Shown here: in pieces, positions 55,801 to 63,328 of the stretch
Numbering within the stretch: position 1 is the stretch's first letter
Layout of the letters: every line of letters begins with the position of its first letter
DNA from: CBDCUW01 sp965222745
GTDB lineage: Bacteria; Planctomycetota; Planctomycetia; Pirellulales; Pirellulaceae
Assembly (NCBI GenBank): GCA_965222745.1
Contig: CBDCUW010000004.1
Coordinates: 496,001-560,000, forward strand
Direction: 5' to 3'
Length of the DNA: 64,000 nt
Position numbers and translations under genes: made by a program
The notes under the pieces: generated by a model
Told to the model about the DNA's origin: nothing
What the model saw: the letters and a program-made list of their open reading frames with translations, nothing else
The model's database searches: none

Positions 55801-56269
55801 CTCGTTTATTGGAAGCGGATGGGTACAACGAAACATTCCCACTGCCATCAACTGTCAAGTACGGCCCGCGATCACCTCCGTGCCAACGAAGGCCATTGGA
55901 GGAGACAACTTCCGTATCTCCGGTCGTGATTCGTAGGCTGTCGTAGCCCCGTCCGTGCGCCCAGGAGGAAACTGGCCCGGATAGTTTTAGATCGGTTGCC
56001 GATTCAGTGACAGCGCCCCGATACAAGTAGATTGGGTTTGCACTAACAGATGGCCCAGCAGAACCATCGTCTGGACATCCTGGCAGAGGTGGACACCAAT
56101 AACCACATTCCGTTGGGCTGTCGTCGACATTGGCATCTTCCACCACACTGGCGATTGCAGCGGGAAGCCCCAGCACAGTCGCGGCCAACGCTGCCGAAAA
56201 GAGAAGCGACTTGCAAAGGGTCGTGCGGCGGTCCAAACGGTGCGAATTTCGTTTCAATTCACGGCTCAT
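49814..56269 (-). CDS. RHS/YD-repeat polymorphic toxin-like protein, RHS-2
   Basis: 2151 residues. A signal peptide (LLFSAALAATVLGLPAAIAS) is followed by a shorter leader than in RHS-1, and then the same YD-repeat shell. The core GRFCSRDPIGYKGGTNLYA lies near residue 1911. The tip, about 215 residues after VDPLGL, differs completely from RHS-1. It contains ECYCAFVADSHQLEAHLFLK and FDHEMRRVRVGRIGYYTYLE, plus cysteine pairs (CSEC, SCNPVC) and a cysteine-ended tail. The 'FDHEMRR' helix is faintly like the active helix of some peptidase-like RHS tips but lacks the second histidine. The shell is about 88-100% identical in DNA to RHS-1 in patches. The gene next downstream, at 49750, is a different secreted protein. 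Confidence 0.92.
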   Translation of the reverse strand: MSRELKRNSHRLDRRTTLCKSLLFSAALAATVLGLPAAIASVVEDANVDDSPTECGYWCPPLPGCPDDGSAGPSVSANPIYLYRGAVTESATDLKLSGPVSSWAHGRGYDSLRITTGDTEVVSSNGLRWHGGDRGPYLTVDGSGNVSLYPSASNKRVFSISGSDYVAPKDYSATLVKSGSGATEIFTLTEIDTGRIFIFYTHDPAIVAENRGKLKERTTRQYDAQGLSGIEYTYTTNGFVDEVTTAEPQSWTIDYSYYTTGTEADRLEKIEIKNASSTVIAKVEYTYYGNVTNPSTDLGSDGDLVQVKVSRRDSASTGWIVRTMQYRYYNSSSIDGKPHQLKAVLEPDAVLRITSAGNTAVDTADEILTQGDTYTVTGSSEIKDYSSRSFTYYTSDLDTDSAITTDWGSENLKTKYGGDNLNEYDSHAYGRVKSETVNGSCASCGGGGSAGGGIKKTYYYMDLNGGSSTDPSEVVRMVVEDTTDSQGADVSRKVLGLSDNGTALREATIEDPTAGTITVWCKSIIVSSDLRVTERRNPSAHTLVDSDSELKNFLDPTTGTNDSTTLNDSDGLVTLYEFDSDKRPSGMKVKKGENGTAYYISATDYGNGTDAPKYLRTATYAFPDKTATRSAGKKTTIAYTFWDAGKTQVKKQTTTLPVISTGQNGSGTATATEQYFDRLGRLRWAKDGEGYVNYYSYHPDTGGRAYTARDVDPSSLPSSATGNDTKWVSANDDGDTNSTYDSSAKPSRGSGLPTALALVDTREFDDQGRIVKHTEASGAEHHTVYETDRTIIFPYWDLSGDECGSSVQVTVYNDAGQETETFDVAGDFSGISSANGVPNGFSTEPSQSDYTAWTKRTYTNLIGQLDYVDRYHDIPASGAGTLSTNFYRTLYRYDDEGRQEYTVQVVSGTSSSSATEQVNRLLYDVMNRATEIQTGVSSTGHDMTSDYDTYPTLTTRSKTVYDDDSVGDSLVTQTQTFHGSGANDYTGVNRHLTYRGHLRGTEPFYHNGSGETATGPFSIRDVDWMGKVVASAKYTSNPTWSTVLTGDGYSDYTSTTTGRRSLVETNYDDLSRVYRTKTYAVSSGGTAGDALQTDMYYDRKGRQVASAPSGAAASETAYDGVGRAYQRRTVLELEATKYSSGAFAYRSPTPHPTRSSMTDGDDKVLALSHYVFDSAGSTTEQHSFESLHDDTDGIDLTANDDYIRGTVYHWYDEADRLKATGNYGSGDTASGAGQWKYTTVPTRPASAPTTSSDTVLVSLFFYDEETGRRNKVTDPAGTSTKTFFDDLGRTTWVAENYDNFLQTNLSTIGDATDTSKDRVTKNEYNGLGKITKLTCYNGSNADKQETVYLYEDSIDASLLTNAIYPDSSDTTSSGTNQVKLAYHADGLRDTRTDQRGTVITHSYDDLRRRQSQKVTTLGGSTDGAVRSITRGYDSLGRVSKITSHGNQTDDPDNTSDVKNQIVFTRDDLGRVTKSEQSHSGVVGGSTPSVQYSYDTSAASGLFDDGARLEKITYPDGRALFYDYGTSGGVDDLLFRTYRLRETNDTGTILVEYSSTSGGRMVITDYQQPDLKLNLYGGTSGTYTGLDRFGRTIDHFWDGYNSTSDAVQIKYGHDYAGNRTWREDVIAENNSQNYDELYIYDALERLTSIERGEINSTYTTITSDSFGQTWTLGQLGNWSNFTEDSDGNGTDDLDQDRSHNDANEITDIDSSSTHVGHDATGNMITIPQPGSWSTSYTLAWDAWNRLVKVADGATTIAEYEYDGKNRRIVKQVYDGGTLDETQHRYLSGQDQVLEVRLDSNTTPYKQFTWGVRYVDELVQRQCDTTGNGTLDETLYSLHDVNWSVLALASEAGSIVERFHYDPFGVPTVVDADFTLDSDGVSDHAWATRFTSREFDMESNLHYYRARFYHPALGRFCSRDPIGYKGGTNLYAANQFANGSVDPLGLRFDLDLKIVPLGDIMREGRQIRARAFTQEVRLGFEGAVDVVEEKDNSCSECYCAFVADSHQLEAHLFLKTRILPPPSWRTGTELLMTDRGWQDTFDHEMRRVRVGRIGYYTYLEGAIRELSSCNPVCRMEKGEAKSALENWINQLTQIALSQYIRYSDKENAAIDNEYLTPGNIRYTPEGLMDGIKIKHRVRDPEPLKVPLCPESSC

Positions 56270-56351
56270 GTCGTGCCCTCAAACGGTTGATGAGATTTCT
56301 TGAAGGGAAGCACAGCAAAGATGACGAAACAAAATGATCGTTGCCCCTGAT

Positions 56352-58169
56352 CTAATCCTCCGGAGGAGCAGACTGCTGAATCATGTTTTGATACCGGGCG
56401 GCCAGTGCCGCATCACCTCGTTGTTGGGCTCTTTCCAAACGCTGTTGAAGCAAGGCGACCCGCTTGACCCGACTCTGTTCCGCAAGTGTCTCACTTCTCC
56501 TGGCAATATGATCCTCCAGGTTGATTTCCAAATCGTCGGCATCCATGCGCCATTGAGCGATCACTTGTTGTTGTTCCAAAGATTGAAACTGTGATGACCA
56601 CTGGTTCAACAAAGCCCGACCTTCTGAGAACTTTCCCAACGACAACATGCGGGGCACATATTGGCCAAGGACCTGAAAACGCATCGGATCGGTCTCGGCC
56701 ACCAATAGGGCTTCGGTTAAATAAGGAAACGCTTGTTGCGGACGAGCGGGAACTCCAGCCAAAGCTTCCTCAACCAACGCCATGCCCACCAACCAGCTAG
56801 CCCTTGCATCGCCCGTGGCCGATTGATCGGCCAATCGTGAATTCAACTGCTCACGCAACCACCCGCCCTGGCCACCTTGCAAAGCACCGTGGGCAATCGC
56901 CGCCACCAAATCGATCCGACAATGCCCATCGGAATGAGCCAAATCGTTGTTCACCAACTCCTCCAGGTCACCTGCAAAAGGTCCCTGCAACCAGCGGCCG
57001 ATTCGACGGTGATTGACGATGTTCTCCTCATAGAGATCGGGGTAGAAACGAACCTGTGCCGGTTGCGGTTCTCGATCCTCTGCCCAACCCCGGATCAGCT
57101 GCAATCGCCGCTCACCCGGCAGCATGGCAACCTTGGAAAAAAACTTTCCGAAAAGCTCGTTGCTCGCTGCCGACAAAACCTCTGGATGCTCGATCATCCA
57201 GTCGACCAACTGCGCCCGCTGCCAGATCGTCGCATACTCGGTGAAAACAGGAATGGACTTGTGTTCCCAAAAACCTGCAGCCGCCACTCCCGAAATCTTG
57301 CTCTCAAAATCTGGATTGGAAAACTTGCGGAAACTACGATTCCTTGCCGCAGAAAAACTGTCCCAATGATCCACCGTCACCGCAACTCGTGTCGTCAGCT
57401 CAACTCCCGTATCACGACGAATGAAGAGCGGTTGCTGAAAGAGCGGATCCGAAAAAAATTCCGCTTTTAACCCTGTCGTCTGTTCCGAATCTGGCTCGAA
57501 ACCTTCCGGCGGAGTGTACGCATCGGGGGCAACCAACCGCTGGCTAAGTTGTTCCGATTCCCACATCAGCGCGACGACCGGTTGGACATTGTGGAAGTAC
57601 CCGATCAACTGGGGTTGCAAAACATCGGGGGTACGCACGAATTCGGCACGCAACTCGACCGGTTGATCGGCTATCAGGGAGACCGGCAGACTACGGTAGC
57701 GGGATTCCGTGCCCAGCTGCTCGGCCTCTTCAGGTCTCGAATCGAGCACCAACTGGTTCCCAATCCAGAGCCGAAAATCACCGACGGCATAGGGATTGTG
57801 GAGTTGCTGAAAGTGGTAGGTGCCGCTCGCTGGCGCAGCAATGAATCCATTCCAACGAACTGCAGCCTGGCGGTCCCACTGGCCACGTTGTGCCAGCCCG
57901 ACCATCAAATTGACCCGCCTTCTCAAGTAAAGCTTCTTCCACTCGTTGGATTCCATCCAATCGGCCAGCGCCTGTGCCCTTTGGGCGGCAGGAGACTCCG
58001 CATGCTGGGTAAGCAGACTATCGAAGGAAGTTTGCAGTTCTTCTTCGTCTTGCGCCCACCCTGGTACAGAGAGCGAGACGAGGACAAACAGGAAAACAAC
58101 GCCCGAAAGAGTGATTTGCCACATTCGGAGTTGATCGGTGCAAGCCACCCGGAAAGAAAACGATCGCAT
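56352..58169 (-). CDS. Secreted PA14-domain protein with C-terminal coiled coil (cassette 2)
   Basis: 605 residues from ATG 58169 (MRSFSFRVACTDQLRMWQ). The signal peptide is followed by the same order of parts as the cassette 1 paralogue: AAVRWNGFIAAPASGTYHFQ (PA14 start), LWIGNQLVLDSRPEEAEQ, VVALMWESEQLSQRLVAPDA, RRIGRWLQGPFAGDLEELVN, DGHCRIDLVAAIAH, and a terminal coiled coil (QQVIAQWRMDADDLEINLED). Protein identity with the 44641-46437 product is clear but moderate, much lower than between the RHS shells. The gene is 82 bp upstream of RHS-2 on the same strand and likely co-transcribed with it. Confidence 0.8.
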   Translation of the reverse strand: MRSFSFRVACTDQLRMWQITLSGVVFLFVLVSLSVPGWAQDEEELQTSFDSLLTQHAESPAAQRAQALADWMESNEWKKLYLRRRVNLMVGLAQRGQWDRQAAVRWNGFIAAPASGTYHFQQLHNPYAVGDFRLWIGNQLVLDSRPEEAEQLGTESRYRSLPVSLIADQPVELRAEFVRTPDVLQPQLIGYFHNVQPVVALMWESEQLSQRLVAPDAYTPPEGFEPDSEQTTGLKAEFFSDPLFQQPLFIRRDTGVELTTRVAVTVDHWDSFSAARNRSFRKFSNPDFESKISGVAAAGFWEHKSIPVFTEYATIWQRAQLVDWMIEHPEVLSAASNELFGKFFSKVAMLPGERRLQLIRGWAEDREPQPAQVRFYPDLYEENIVNHRRIGRWLQGPFAGDLEELVNNDLAHSDGHCRIDLVAAIAHGALQGGQGGWLREQLNSRLADQSATGDARASWLVGMALVEEALAGVPARPQQAFPYLTEALLVAETDPMRFQVLGQYVPRMLSLGKFSEGRALLNQWSSQFQSLEQQQVIAQWRMDADDLEINLEDHIARRSETLAEQSRVKRVALLQQRLERAQQRGDAALAARYQNMIQQSAPPED

Positions 58170-58623
58170 GGTACCCACCTATCGTTTGAAAAGAACTCAA
58201 GTTTTGCTTTGGGAAAAACTCAAGTATTCATCAGCAAGGGATTGAGCGGAGACGCTCCGAGAAGTGCCCACCAGTCCCTCGTGTCTTGAAATGTATCGAA
58301 ACCATTCCCGAAGCACAAACTTTTTTCGAGTCAAACGCTGTGATGTTGCAGATTCCTCCGCCGTCACCACTGGCTATCGCGGAGAACTGACTGTGACAGA
58401 GAGTCACAGACGTAAAGAAAGCTGGACACTTGGTTTCACTGGCAGCGCGACCCATTGCAGGTAACGTTTGCGGGAAGCGGACTATCTTGAATCCACGGGG
58501 CCAACCTCCATCCATCGTTTGCGGCCGATCAAGCAATCCACCAAAATGATGCTGCCAAGCAAGTTTGAAAGCCGAACGACGGAAATCCTTCCGCCCCAGA
58601 CGCCTTATTGAAGCACTGGCCCG
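58170..58623. promoter_or_regulatory. Divergent intergenic region between the PA14-2 gene and gspF
   Basis: 454 bp without a gene. AACTCAAGT occurs at 58194-58202 and 58217-58225, 23 bp apart, just before the PA14-2 start. A 7-bp stem, CTGTGAC-AGAGA-GTCACAG (58391-58409), lies in the middle. Either could bind a regulator. No promoter consensus is clear. Confidence 0.35.
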
Positions 58624-59829
58624 ATGCCTGTTTTCGAGTACCACGCTTTTGATGGATCGGGAAACGATGCACATGGTCTGCTCGTTGCCGATAATCCTCG
58701 TAGCGCTCGAGACCAACTGCGGGCCGACGGCTTGATTGTCGAGGCGCTGAGTCAGAAGCAACAACGATCGAGTCAGCAATGGGGACTGCCCAATTGGAGT
58801 GGTGTGTCCCTTCGCTGGGCCGAGGCAGCCTATGAACTCGCTACGCTGCTGGCTGGAGGAATCCCACTGCTCAAGGCGATCGATACTGTCGCTGAGCAAT
58901 CGTCGGGTTCGTTTCGCCGAACTCTGCTGCAAGTTCGCGAACGGGTCGCCGCCGGAGCAAGTTTGGCGGAGGCAATGGCGGAACATCCCCACGTGTTTGA
59001 CGAACTTTCGACTCGATTGGTCGAAGTGGGGGAGAATTCCGGCAATCTGGAACAGGCACTGGATCGTCTGGCTACTTTCAAGCTCCGTTGGCACCAACTC
59101 CGAGACCAGGTGACCAGCGCACTGATCTATCCCGTTTTTGTGCTCTCCTTTGGCATCGCGGCAACTGTTTTTCTGATGACCTATGTGATGCCGCCACTCC
59201 TGGAGAACCTGGAAGAAACACTCCGTGTGTTGCCTTGGCCAACATTGGTCGTCAAATCAGGAAGTGATCTGCTGCTAAATCACGGGTTGGGGTTGGGGTT
59301 GGCAGCAATCGTTTTGGCATTGATTGCCGGCATGTTTTTTCGGTCACCGCCGGGGCGTCTTATGATCGATCGGCTGTGGTTGCGTTTGCCGCTTCTGGGC
59401 CCACTTGCGACCAAGCAGAGCCTGTCTCGCATGTCGCTGATTCTCTCCACGCTGCTGGAGAGCGGTCTGCCGCTGGCGGCGGCTTTGGAACTGGCCGCGA
59501 AATCGATGAGCAATCGTATTCTGAAAAAAGCACTCTTTGATTGCCGCGAGGCACTGCTAGCGGGGCGTGGATTGGCAGTGGCGCTGAGTGAAACCAAAGT
59601 GATGCCCCCCTTGGCCGTGCAAGTTTTCGCGGTCGGTCAAGAATCGGGTAAGCTGGAAGAGTTGCTCACTCGTCTCGCCAACGACTACGACCGACAAGTG
59701 CAAACGGCGACGGGGCGACTGGCATCCGTTTTAGAGCCGGTGTTGATTCTTATCTTGGCGGCGATGATCGGATTCGTCTTGCTGGCCATCATCCTTCCTA
59801 TTTTGGAGGCTGGTAATGTTGCGATGTGA
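58624..59829 (+). CDS. gspF: Type II secretion inner-membrane platform protein GspF
   Basis: 401 residues with the classic start MPVFEYHAFDGSGNDAHGLL. Two GspF/T2SSF domains each carry the LATLLAGGIPLLKAIDTVAE-like helix motif (about 78 and about 278, LILSTLLESGLPLAAALELA). Three transmembrane helices: PVFVLSFGIAATVFLMTYVM (about 175), GLGLAAIVLALIAGMFF (about 220) and VLILILAAMIGFVLLAIILP (about 378). It anchors GspE and the pseudopilus platform. Its stop overlaps the gspG start by 14 bp, so the F-G-H-I-J-K-C-L run is one tightly packed operon. Confidence 0.95.
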   Translation: MPVFEYHAFDGSGNDAHGLLVADNPRSARDQLRADGLIVEALSQKQQRSSQQWGLPNWSGVSLRWAEAAYELATLLAGGIPLLKAIDTVAEQSSGSFRRTLLQVRERVAAGASLAEAMAEHPHVFDELSTRLVEVGENSGNLEQALDRLATFKLRWHQLRDQVTSALIYPVFVLSFGIAATVFLMTYVMPPLLENLEETLRVLPWPTLVVKSGSDLLLNHGLGLGLAAIVLALIAGMFFRSPPGRLMIDRLWLRLPLLGPLATKQSLSRMSLILSTLLESGLPLAAALELAAKSMSNRILKKALFDCREALLAGRGLAVALSETKVMPPLAVQVFAVGQESGKLEELLTRLANDYDRQVQTATGRLASVLEPVLILILAAMIGFVLLAIILPILEAGNVAM

Positions 59830-60259
59830 CCAAGGTTCGATCACCAGACGGAAGCGGAAGGCTTTTTCGCTGGTCGAGCTGATCGCGGTGATCGTGATCT
59901 TGTCGATGCTTGCCGGGCTGGTGGCGTTCAAGACTCGCAGCTACCTGGTCACCAGCAAGCAGAACAGTGCGAAGGTGGAAATACGAAAACTCTGCGAAGC
60001 ACTCGAAACCTTCTTTGCGATGAATGACCGTTATCCAACCTCGGAGGAGGGTTTGAAAATCCTGGTTACAGGAAACGAACGAATGCCCGATGGAATCATC
60101 GACAAAGTGCCGCTGGATCCTTGGCGTGTGCCCTATCAATACAACATGCCTGGCAAGCATGGCGCCTTTGACGTCATCTGCCTGGGAGCGGACGGACGAG
60201 AAGGGGGAACCGATGCCGATCGAGACATTTCCAATCACGACGATGAGTCGGCTGAGTAG
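59816..60259 (+). CDS. gspG: Major pseudopilin GspG
   Basis: 147 residues. The prepilin segment is RKRKAFSLVELIAVIVILSM, with cleavage before F; the -1 residue is alanine rather than the usual glycine, and the +5 glutamate is kept. After the hydrophobic helix come VEIRKLCEALETFFAMNDRY and PTSEEGLKILVTGNERMPDG. Then DPWRVPYQYNMPGKHGAFDV and GADGREGGTDADRDISN, the family's calcium-loop ending, follow. It forms the body of the pseudopilus. It overlaps gspF upstream and abuts gspH downstream. Confidence 0.95.
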   Translation: MLRCDQGSITRRKRKAFSLVELIAVIVILSMLAGLVAFKTRSYLVTSKQNSAKVEIRKLCEALETFFAMNDRYPTSEEGLKILVTGNERMPDGIIDKVPLDPWRVPYQYNMPGKHGAFDVICLGADGREGGTDADRDISNHDDESAE

Positions 60260-60781
60260 ATGAAACGATCCTCGCATCGCATTGGCTGGACGCTGATCGA
60301 ACTGTTGGCCGTCGTTGCACTCCTTTCCTTGCTGATGGCCGGGTCGGTGTTTACCTTTCGTGCACCACTGGCAGTTGGAAGGCTGAAAGGCGATGTCGAC
60401 CGTGTGTTGCTTGCCGATCGAACCGTCCGATCCGAAGCACGTCGATTTCATCGTACTGCACATCTGATGTTTCAGTGGAAACATGGTTCTAAGGCAACGT
60501 TGGAAAGGAATCGACAGCAAAAACCATCGGCAGAAATGCCGCTTGTCGTCGAATCGCTGACGGAAGTCCGCACAGCCGGATTGACGAATCGATCCAACAA
60601 TCTGGTGATCCCCTTTGATGCAGCGGGCCGATCTCCCACCTACGCCTTGAAGTTCTTGACGCCCCATGCCAAGGAAACCTGGGTCGTGGTGGCCGGGGGA
60701 ACCGGTCAACCGATTCTTGATCTCACGCCAAAGCAGGTCCATGAACTCTTCGCACTCCTCCGGCCTCCATCAACACCGTAG
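60260..60781 (+). CDS. gspH: Minor pseudopilin GspH
   Basis: 173 residues starting directly after the gspG stop. The prepilin site is RIGWTLIELLAVVALLSLLM, with glycine at -1 and glutamate at +5. The rest lacks strong motifs, as usual for GspH. The C-terminus has strands AKETWVVVAGGTGQPILDLT. Assigned to GspH by position between G and I and by size. Confidence 0.8.
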   Translation: MKRSSHRIGWTLIELLAVVALLSLLMAGSVFTFRAPLAVGRLKGDVDRVLLADRTVRSEARRFHRTAHLMFQWKHGSKATLERNRQQKPSAEMPLVVESLTEVRTAGLTNRSNNLVIPFDAAGRSPTYALKFLTPHAKETWVVVAGGTGQPILDLTPKQVHELFALLRPPSTP

Positions 60782-61226
60782 CATCTTGTGTCATGGCACG
60801 ACGTTGGTGGAGGTTATCGCGGCACTGGTACTAGCAGCGACGGTGCTTGCAGGTGCATTGACCGCCTACGGGAGGGCTGTCCGTCAACAACGGGTTGCCA
60901 CCGAGAGACTGGAGGCAGTTCACTTGGCAGACGAACTCCTTGCCGAGTGGTTTTCGCCTGACGGAGCGATGCCGGTCCCTGAATCCTCCTCTATGCCTGC
61001 AACGGGAGAAATCGGTGACGACGATCGATGGTCTTGGCGTCTATCGGAACTTCCCAGCACCCTCGGAACACGTCCCACTGAAAAAAATCCCTTTGTCGTA
61101 TCCAGCTACCGACTGGAAATCATCACAGAAGCAAACGGGCAGATTCCGAAACGGACTTTGGTAACAGTGGAGGTGGCCGGGGCCATCGAGACAGTCAGCC
61201 AAGCATCGGCCGGGAGAATGCGATGA
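60741..61226 (+). CDS. gspI: Minor pseudopilin GspI
   Basis: 161 residues from ATG 60741, which lies inside the end of gspH (41-bp overlap). The prepilin site is LCHGTTLVEVIAALVLAATV, glycine at -1 and glutamate at +5. The segment AVHLADELLAEWFSPDGAMP after the helix matches the GspI pattern 'A.xLAxxxLAE'. Part of the pseudopilus tip. The stop overlaps the gspJ start as ATGA. Confidence 0.85.
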   Translation: MNSSHSSGLHQHRSILCHGTTLVEVIAALVLAATVLAGALTAYGRAVRQQRVATERLEAVHLADELLAEWFSPDGAMPVPESSSMPATGEIGDDDRWSWRLSELPSTLGTRPTEKNPFVVSSYRLEIITEANGQIPKRTLVTVEVAGAIETVSQASAGRMR

Positions 61227-61846
61227 AAGGTATCTCTCGTGCCAAAATGCTTCACCGCCGACGAGGGCTCACACTCATCGAACTCATCGCAGCGTTGGTG
61301 CTGTTGGGTGTTTTGCTAACGGCACTGACCGGGCTCATCCCGAAATTCTCCGCGCGAGCTATCGATCGCGATGGTTGGTCGGAGGCAATGAATCGGAATT
61401 GGTCACGAGTGGCACTGGAAAGATTGGCTGACGATCTTGTCAATGCTCGCTCCGCCAACGTCGGTCCTGACATGCTGCAACTCACCGGCACACTTGCCCG
61501 CGATGCCAGTACCGGATGGATGACCGATCGAGATGATACCTGTACCTACCGGATAATCCCGTGGGAGGGTCAAAATCTGCTCATTCGAGAACAAGCAGAA
61601 AGCAAGGAGCTATTGGGCTACGGGCATGTGTCACTGACCGTCGAGCCGCCGGGCGATCAGACTGCTGGAGAACCGTTGATGCGTCTTCCGGCTCAGGAGC
61701 AAACACCAAAAACCATGACAATGGATCTACCTCCGCAACTGCGAGTCTCGATTCAGACCGAGGAAGGGGAGACGTTGGCATCCGTCCTTGTGGTTCGTCA
61801 GTCGATCGGCGGAAAAAGTTTACAAGCGAGGTCGACCAAGCCATGA
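61223..61846 (+). CDS. gspJ: Minor pseudopilin GspJ
   Basis: 207 residues, start ATGA overlapping the gspI stop. The prepilin site is RRRGLTLIELIAALVLLGVL. Residues 50-80 (WSRVALERLADDLVNARSAN) fit the helix after the transmembrane part in GspJ. The later part is strand-rich with no further motifs. Assigned by position and prepilin signature. Its stop overlaps the start of gspK as ATGA. Confidence 0.85.
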   Translation: MKGISRAKMLHRRRGLTLIELIAALVLLGVLLTALTGLIPKFSARAIDRDGWSEAMNRNWSRVALERLADDLVNARSANVGPDMLQLTGTLARDASTGWMTDRDDTCTYRIIPWEGQNLLIREQAESKELLGYGHVSLTVEPPGDQTAGEPLMRLPAQEQTPKTMTMDLPPQLRVSIQTEEGETLASVLVVRQSIGGKSLQARSTKP

Positions 61847-62796
61847 ACCAAAAAGGTATTTGCCGGTCGTTCGCAACTCGAAACGGATTCGCGTTGCTGA
61901 TGGTTGTCGCTTGCATTCTGTTGATCACCGTGGTGGTGGTTAGCATCAGCCGTCAAAGCTTGTTGCTTGCGATGGAGAGTGCTGATGCCGCCGATCAATT
62001 GCAGAGAAAATGGGGACGAGTCAGCTTGGAGCGTGCAGGACTGATCGCGGCAGTCAATCTCTACGGAGGCGAACCTTCGCCTCTCGCCCCTCCATCATCA
62101 TCGAATCCATCCGTTGACAACGAAGCGGACCGCCCAGTTTGGAATGCCGGCTACAAGATCCCCGTTGTACTGAAAGGGAAAAACTATCGAGTCGTTCTCG
62201 CCGACGAATCTGCCAAAGCAAATCTCGAAACGCTGCTGCGGTTGAAAGATGCCCAGACCGTCAACTCGGTGGTATCGACCCTATCGAACGGAAAGCTGCG
62301 CCGGATTCAGTTACAGAATCAAGTGCCAACCGCCGCGAGATCTCCAACGAGGACAAAGCAAGAGAGGCGTGAATTTGATTCTTGGGGTGAAGTTCTTTGG
62401 ATCGGTTCCGCCGACCACCGAGCACACTCGATCGTCGATCTACCGTCGTTAACCGAAAAGCTAACGATTTGGGGAGACGGTAAAATCAATCTCCAACGAG
62501 CTTCCGATGAGACTCTCTTTGAAGTCAGCCGGCTGGTGATTTCAGATGGTCAGAGCCGCGACTGGATCGACGAATACCGAGATTCTTCTCCTCAAAGATC
62601 TTTAGAAATGGTGCTGAGAGAATTGCGGGCGGATTCTCGACAGCAGCGGGTCCTTTTGGGCCTGTTTTCCAATCGCACCACTTGCGTTTCGGTTTGGGTA
62701 TTGGGTGACCAAGCCGCCGCAGGCCATTCGCTGTGTGTTGCCACGCGTAGCAGTACCAATTTGTGGGAGACCGAAACGACGCGCTATACTTGGTGA
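61843..62796 (+). CDS. gspK: Minor pseudopilin GspK
   Basis: 317 residues from ATG 61843; the upstream reading frame is an overlap with gspJ. The N-terminus RNGFALLMVVACILLITVVV has the prepilin-like cleavage after glycine but no +5 glutamate, as is normal for GspK. Later WGDGKINLQRASDETLFEVS matches the GspK 'GKINxNxA' motif. It is larger than the other pseudopilins, as expected, and caps the pseudopilus. Confidence 0.88.
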   Translation: MNQKGICRSFATRNGFALLMVVACILLITVVVVSISRQSLLLAMESADAADQLQRKWGRVSLERAGLIAAVNLYGGEPSPLAPPSSSNPSVDNEADRPVWNAGYKIPVVLKGKNYRVVLADESAKANLETLLRLKDAQTVNSVVSTLSNGKLRRIQLQNQVPTAARSPTRTKQERREFDSWGEVLWIGSADHRAHSIVDLPSLTEKLTIWGDGKINLQRASDETLFEVSRLVISDGQSRDWIDEYRDSSPQRSLEMVLRELRADSRQQRVLLGLFSNRTTCVSVWVLGDQAAAGHSLCVATRSSTNLWETETTRYTW

Positions 62797-62827
62797 GGTT
62801 GTCTTTCTTGATCGTGGAACAAAACCC

Positions 62828-63328
62828 ATGTCCATTTCACTCCTCAAAACCATAGGGCGACTGGGAACTGCGGCGTCACTGGTTGCGACCATCGCCATTG
62901 GCTATTGGGCTACTCTGCCACCAAAGGTAGCGCCGACCGCCTCCGCTTCATCAGTGCCCTCTCCACTCAAGAGTGTTCCAGCACCACCGGAGATTCCTCG
63001 TTACGCCACACTTGCCCCACTTGTTGACCAGCGACTACGAGGTCCACTTTACGATCCGCCTCCACCTCCACCGCCAGTCGTTCCACCCCCTGAACCGATA
63101 CGAGTGAACTTGAAGTTGGTGGGCACAGTACTGGAAGCGGGACGAAACCAGGCTTTACTGGCCAATCCTCAGGGAAAAATACTGTTTTGCCGCGTGGGGG
63201 AAACCATTTCTTCTCATCCCGGTGACATCTTTCTGGAGAGCGTCAGCGAACAGGATGCCGTGCTGCGAGTGACCTCGCCGAGAGAATCGATGGTAACGCT
63301 GACAATCGAACGAAACAGGCGCAACTGA
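62828..63328 (+). CDS. GspC-like inner-membrane protein
   Basis: 166 residues from ATG 62828. One N-terminal transmembrane helix (AASLVATIAIGYWATLP) is followed by a proline-rich linker (PLYDPPPPPPPVVPPPEPI) and a homology-region domain (NLKLVGTVLEAGRNQALLAN, then KILFCRVGETISS), as in GspC/PulC. There is no PDZ domain. It would couple the secretin to the inner-membrane platform. Its stop overlaps the next gene by one base. Assignment is by layout and the HR-like strand; conservation is low. Confidence 0.75.
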   Translation: MSISLLKTIGRLGTAASLVATIAIGYWATLPPKVAPTASASSVPSPLKSVPAPPEIPRYATLAPLVDQRLRGPLYDPPPPPPPVVPPPEPIRVNLKLVGTVLEAGRNQALLANPQGKILFCRVGETISSHPGDIFLESVSEQDAVLRVTSPRESMVTLTIERNRRN

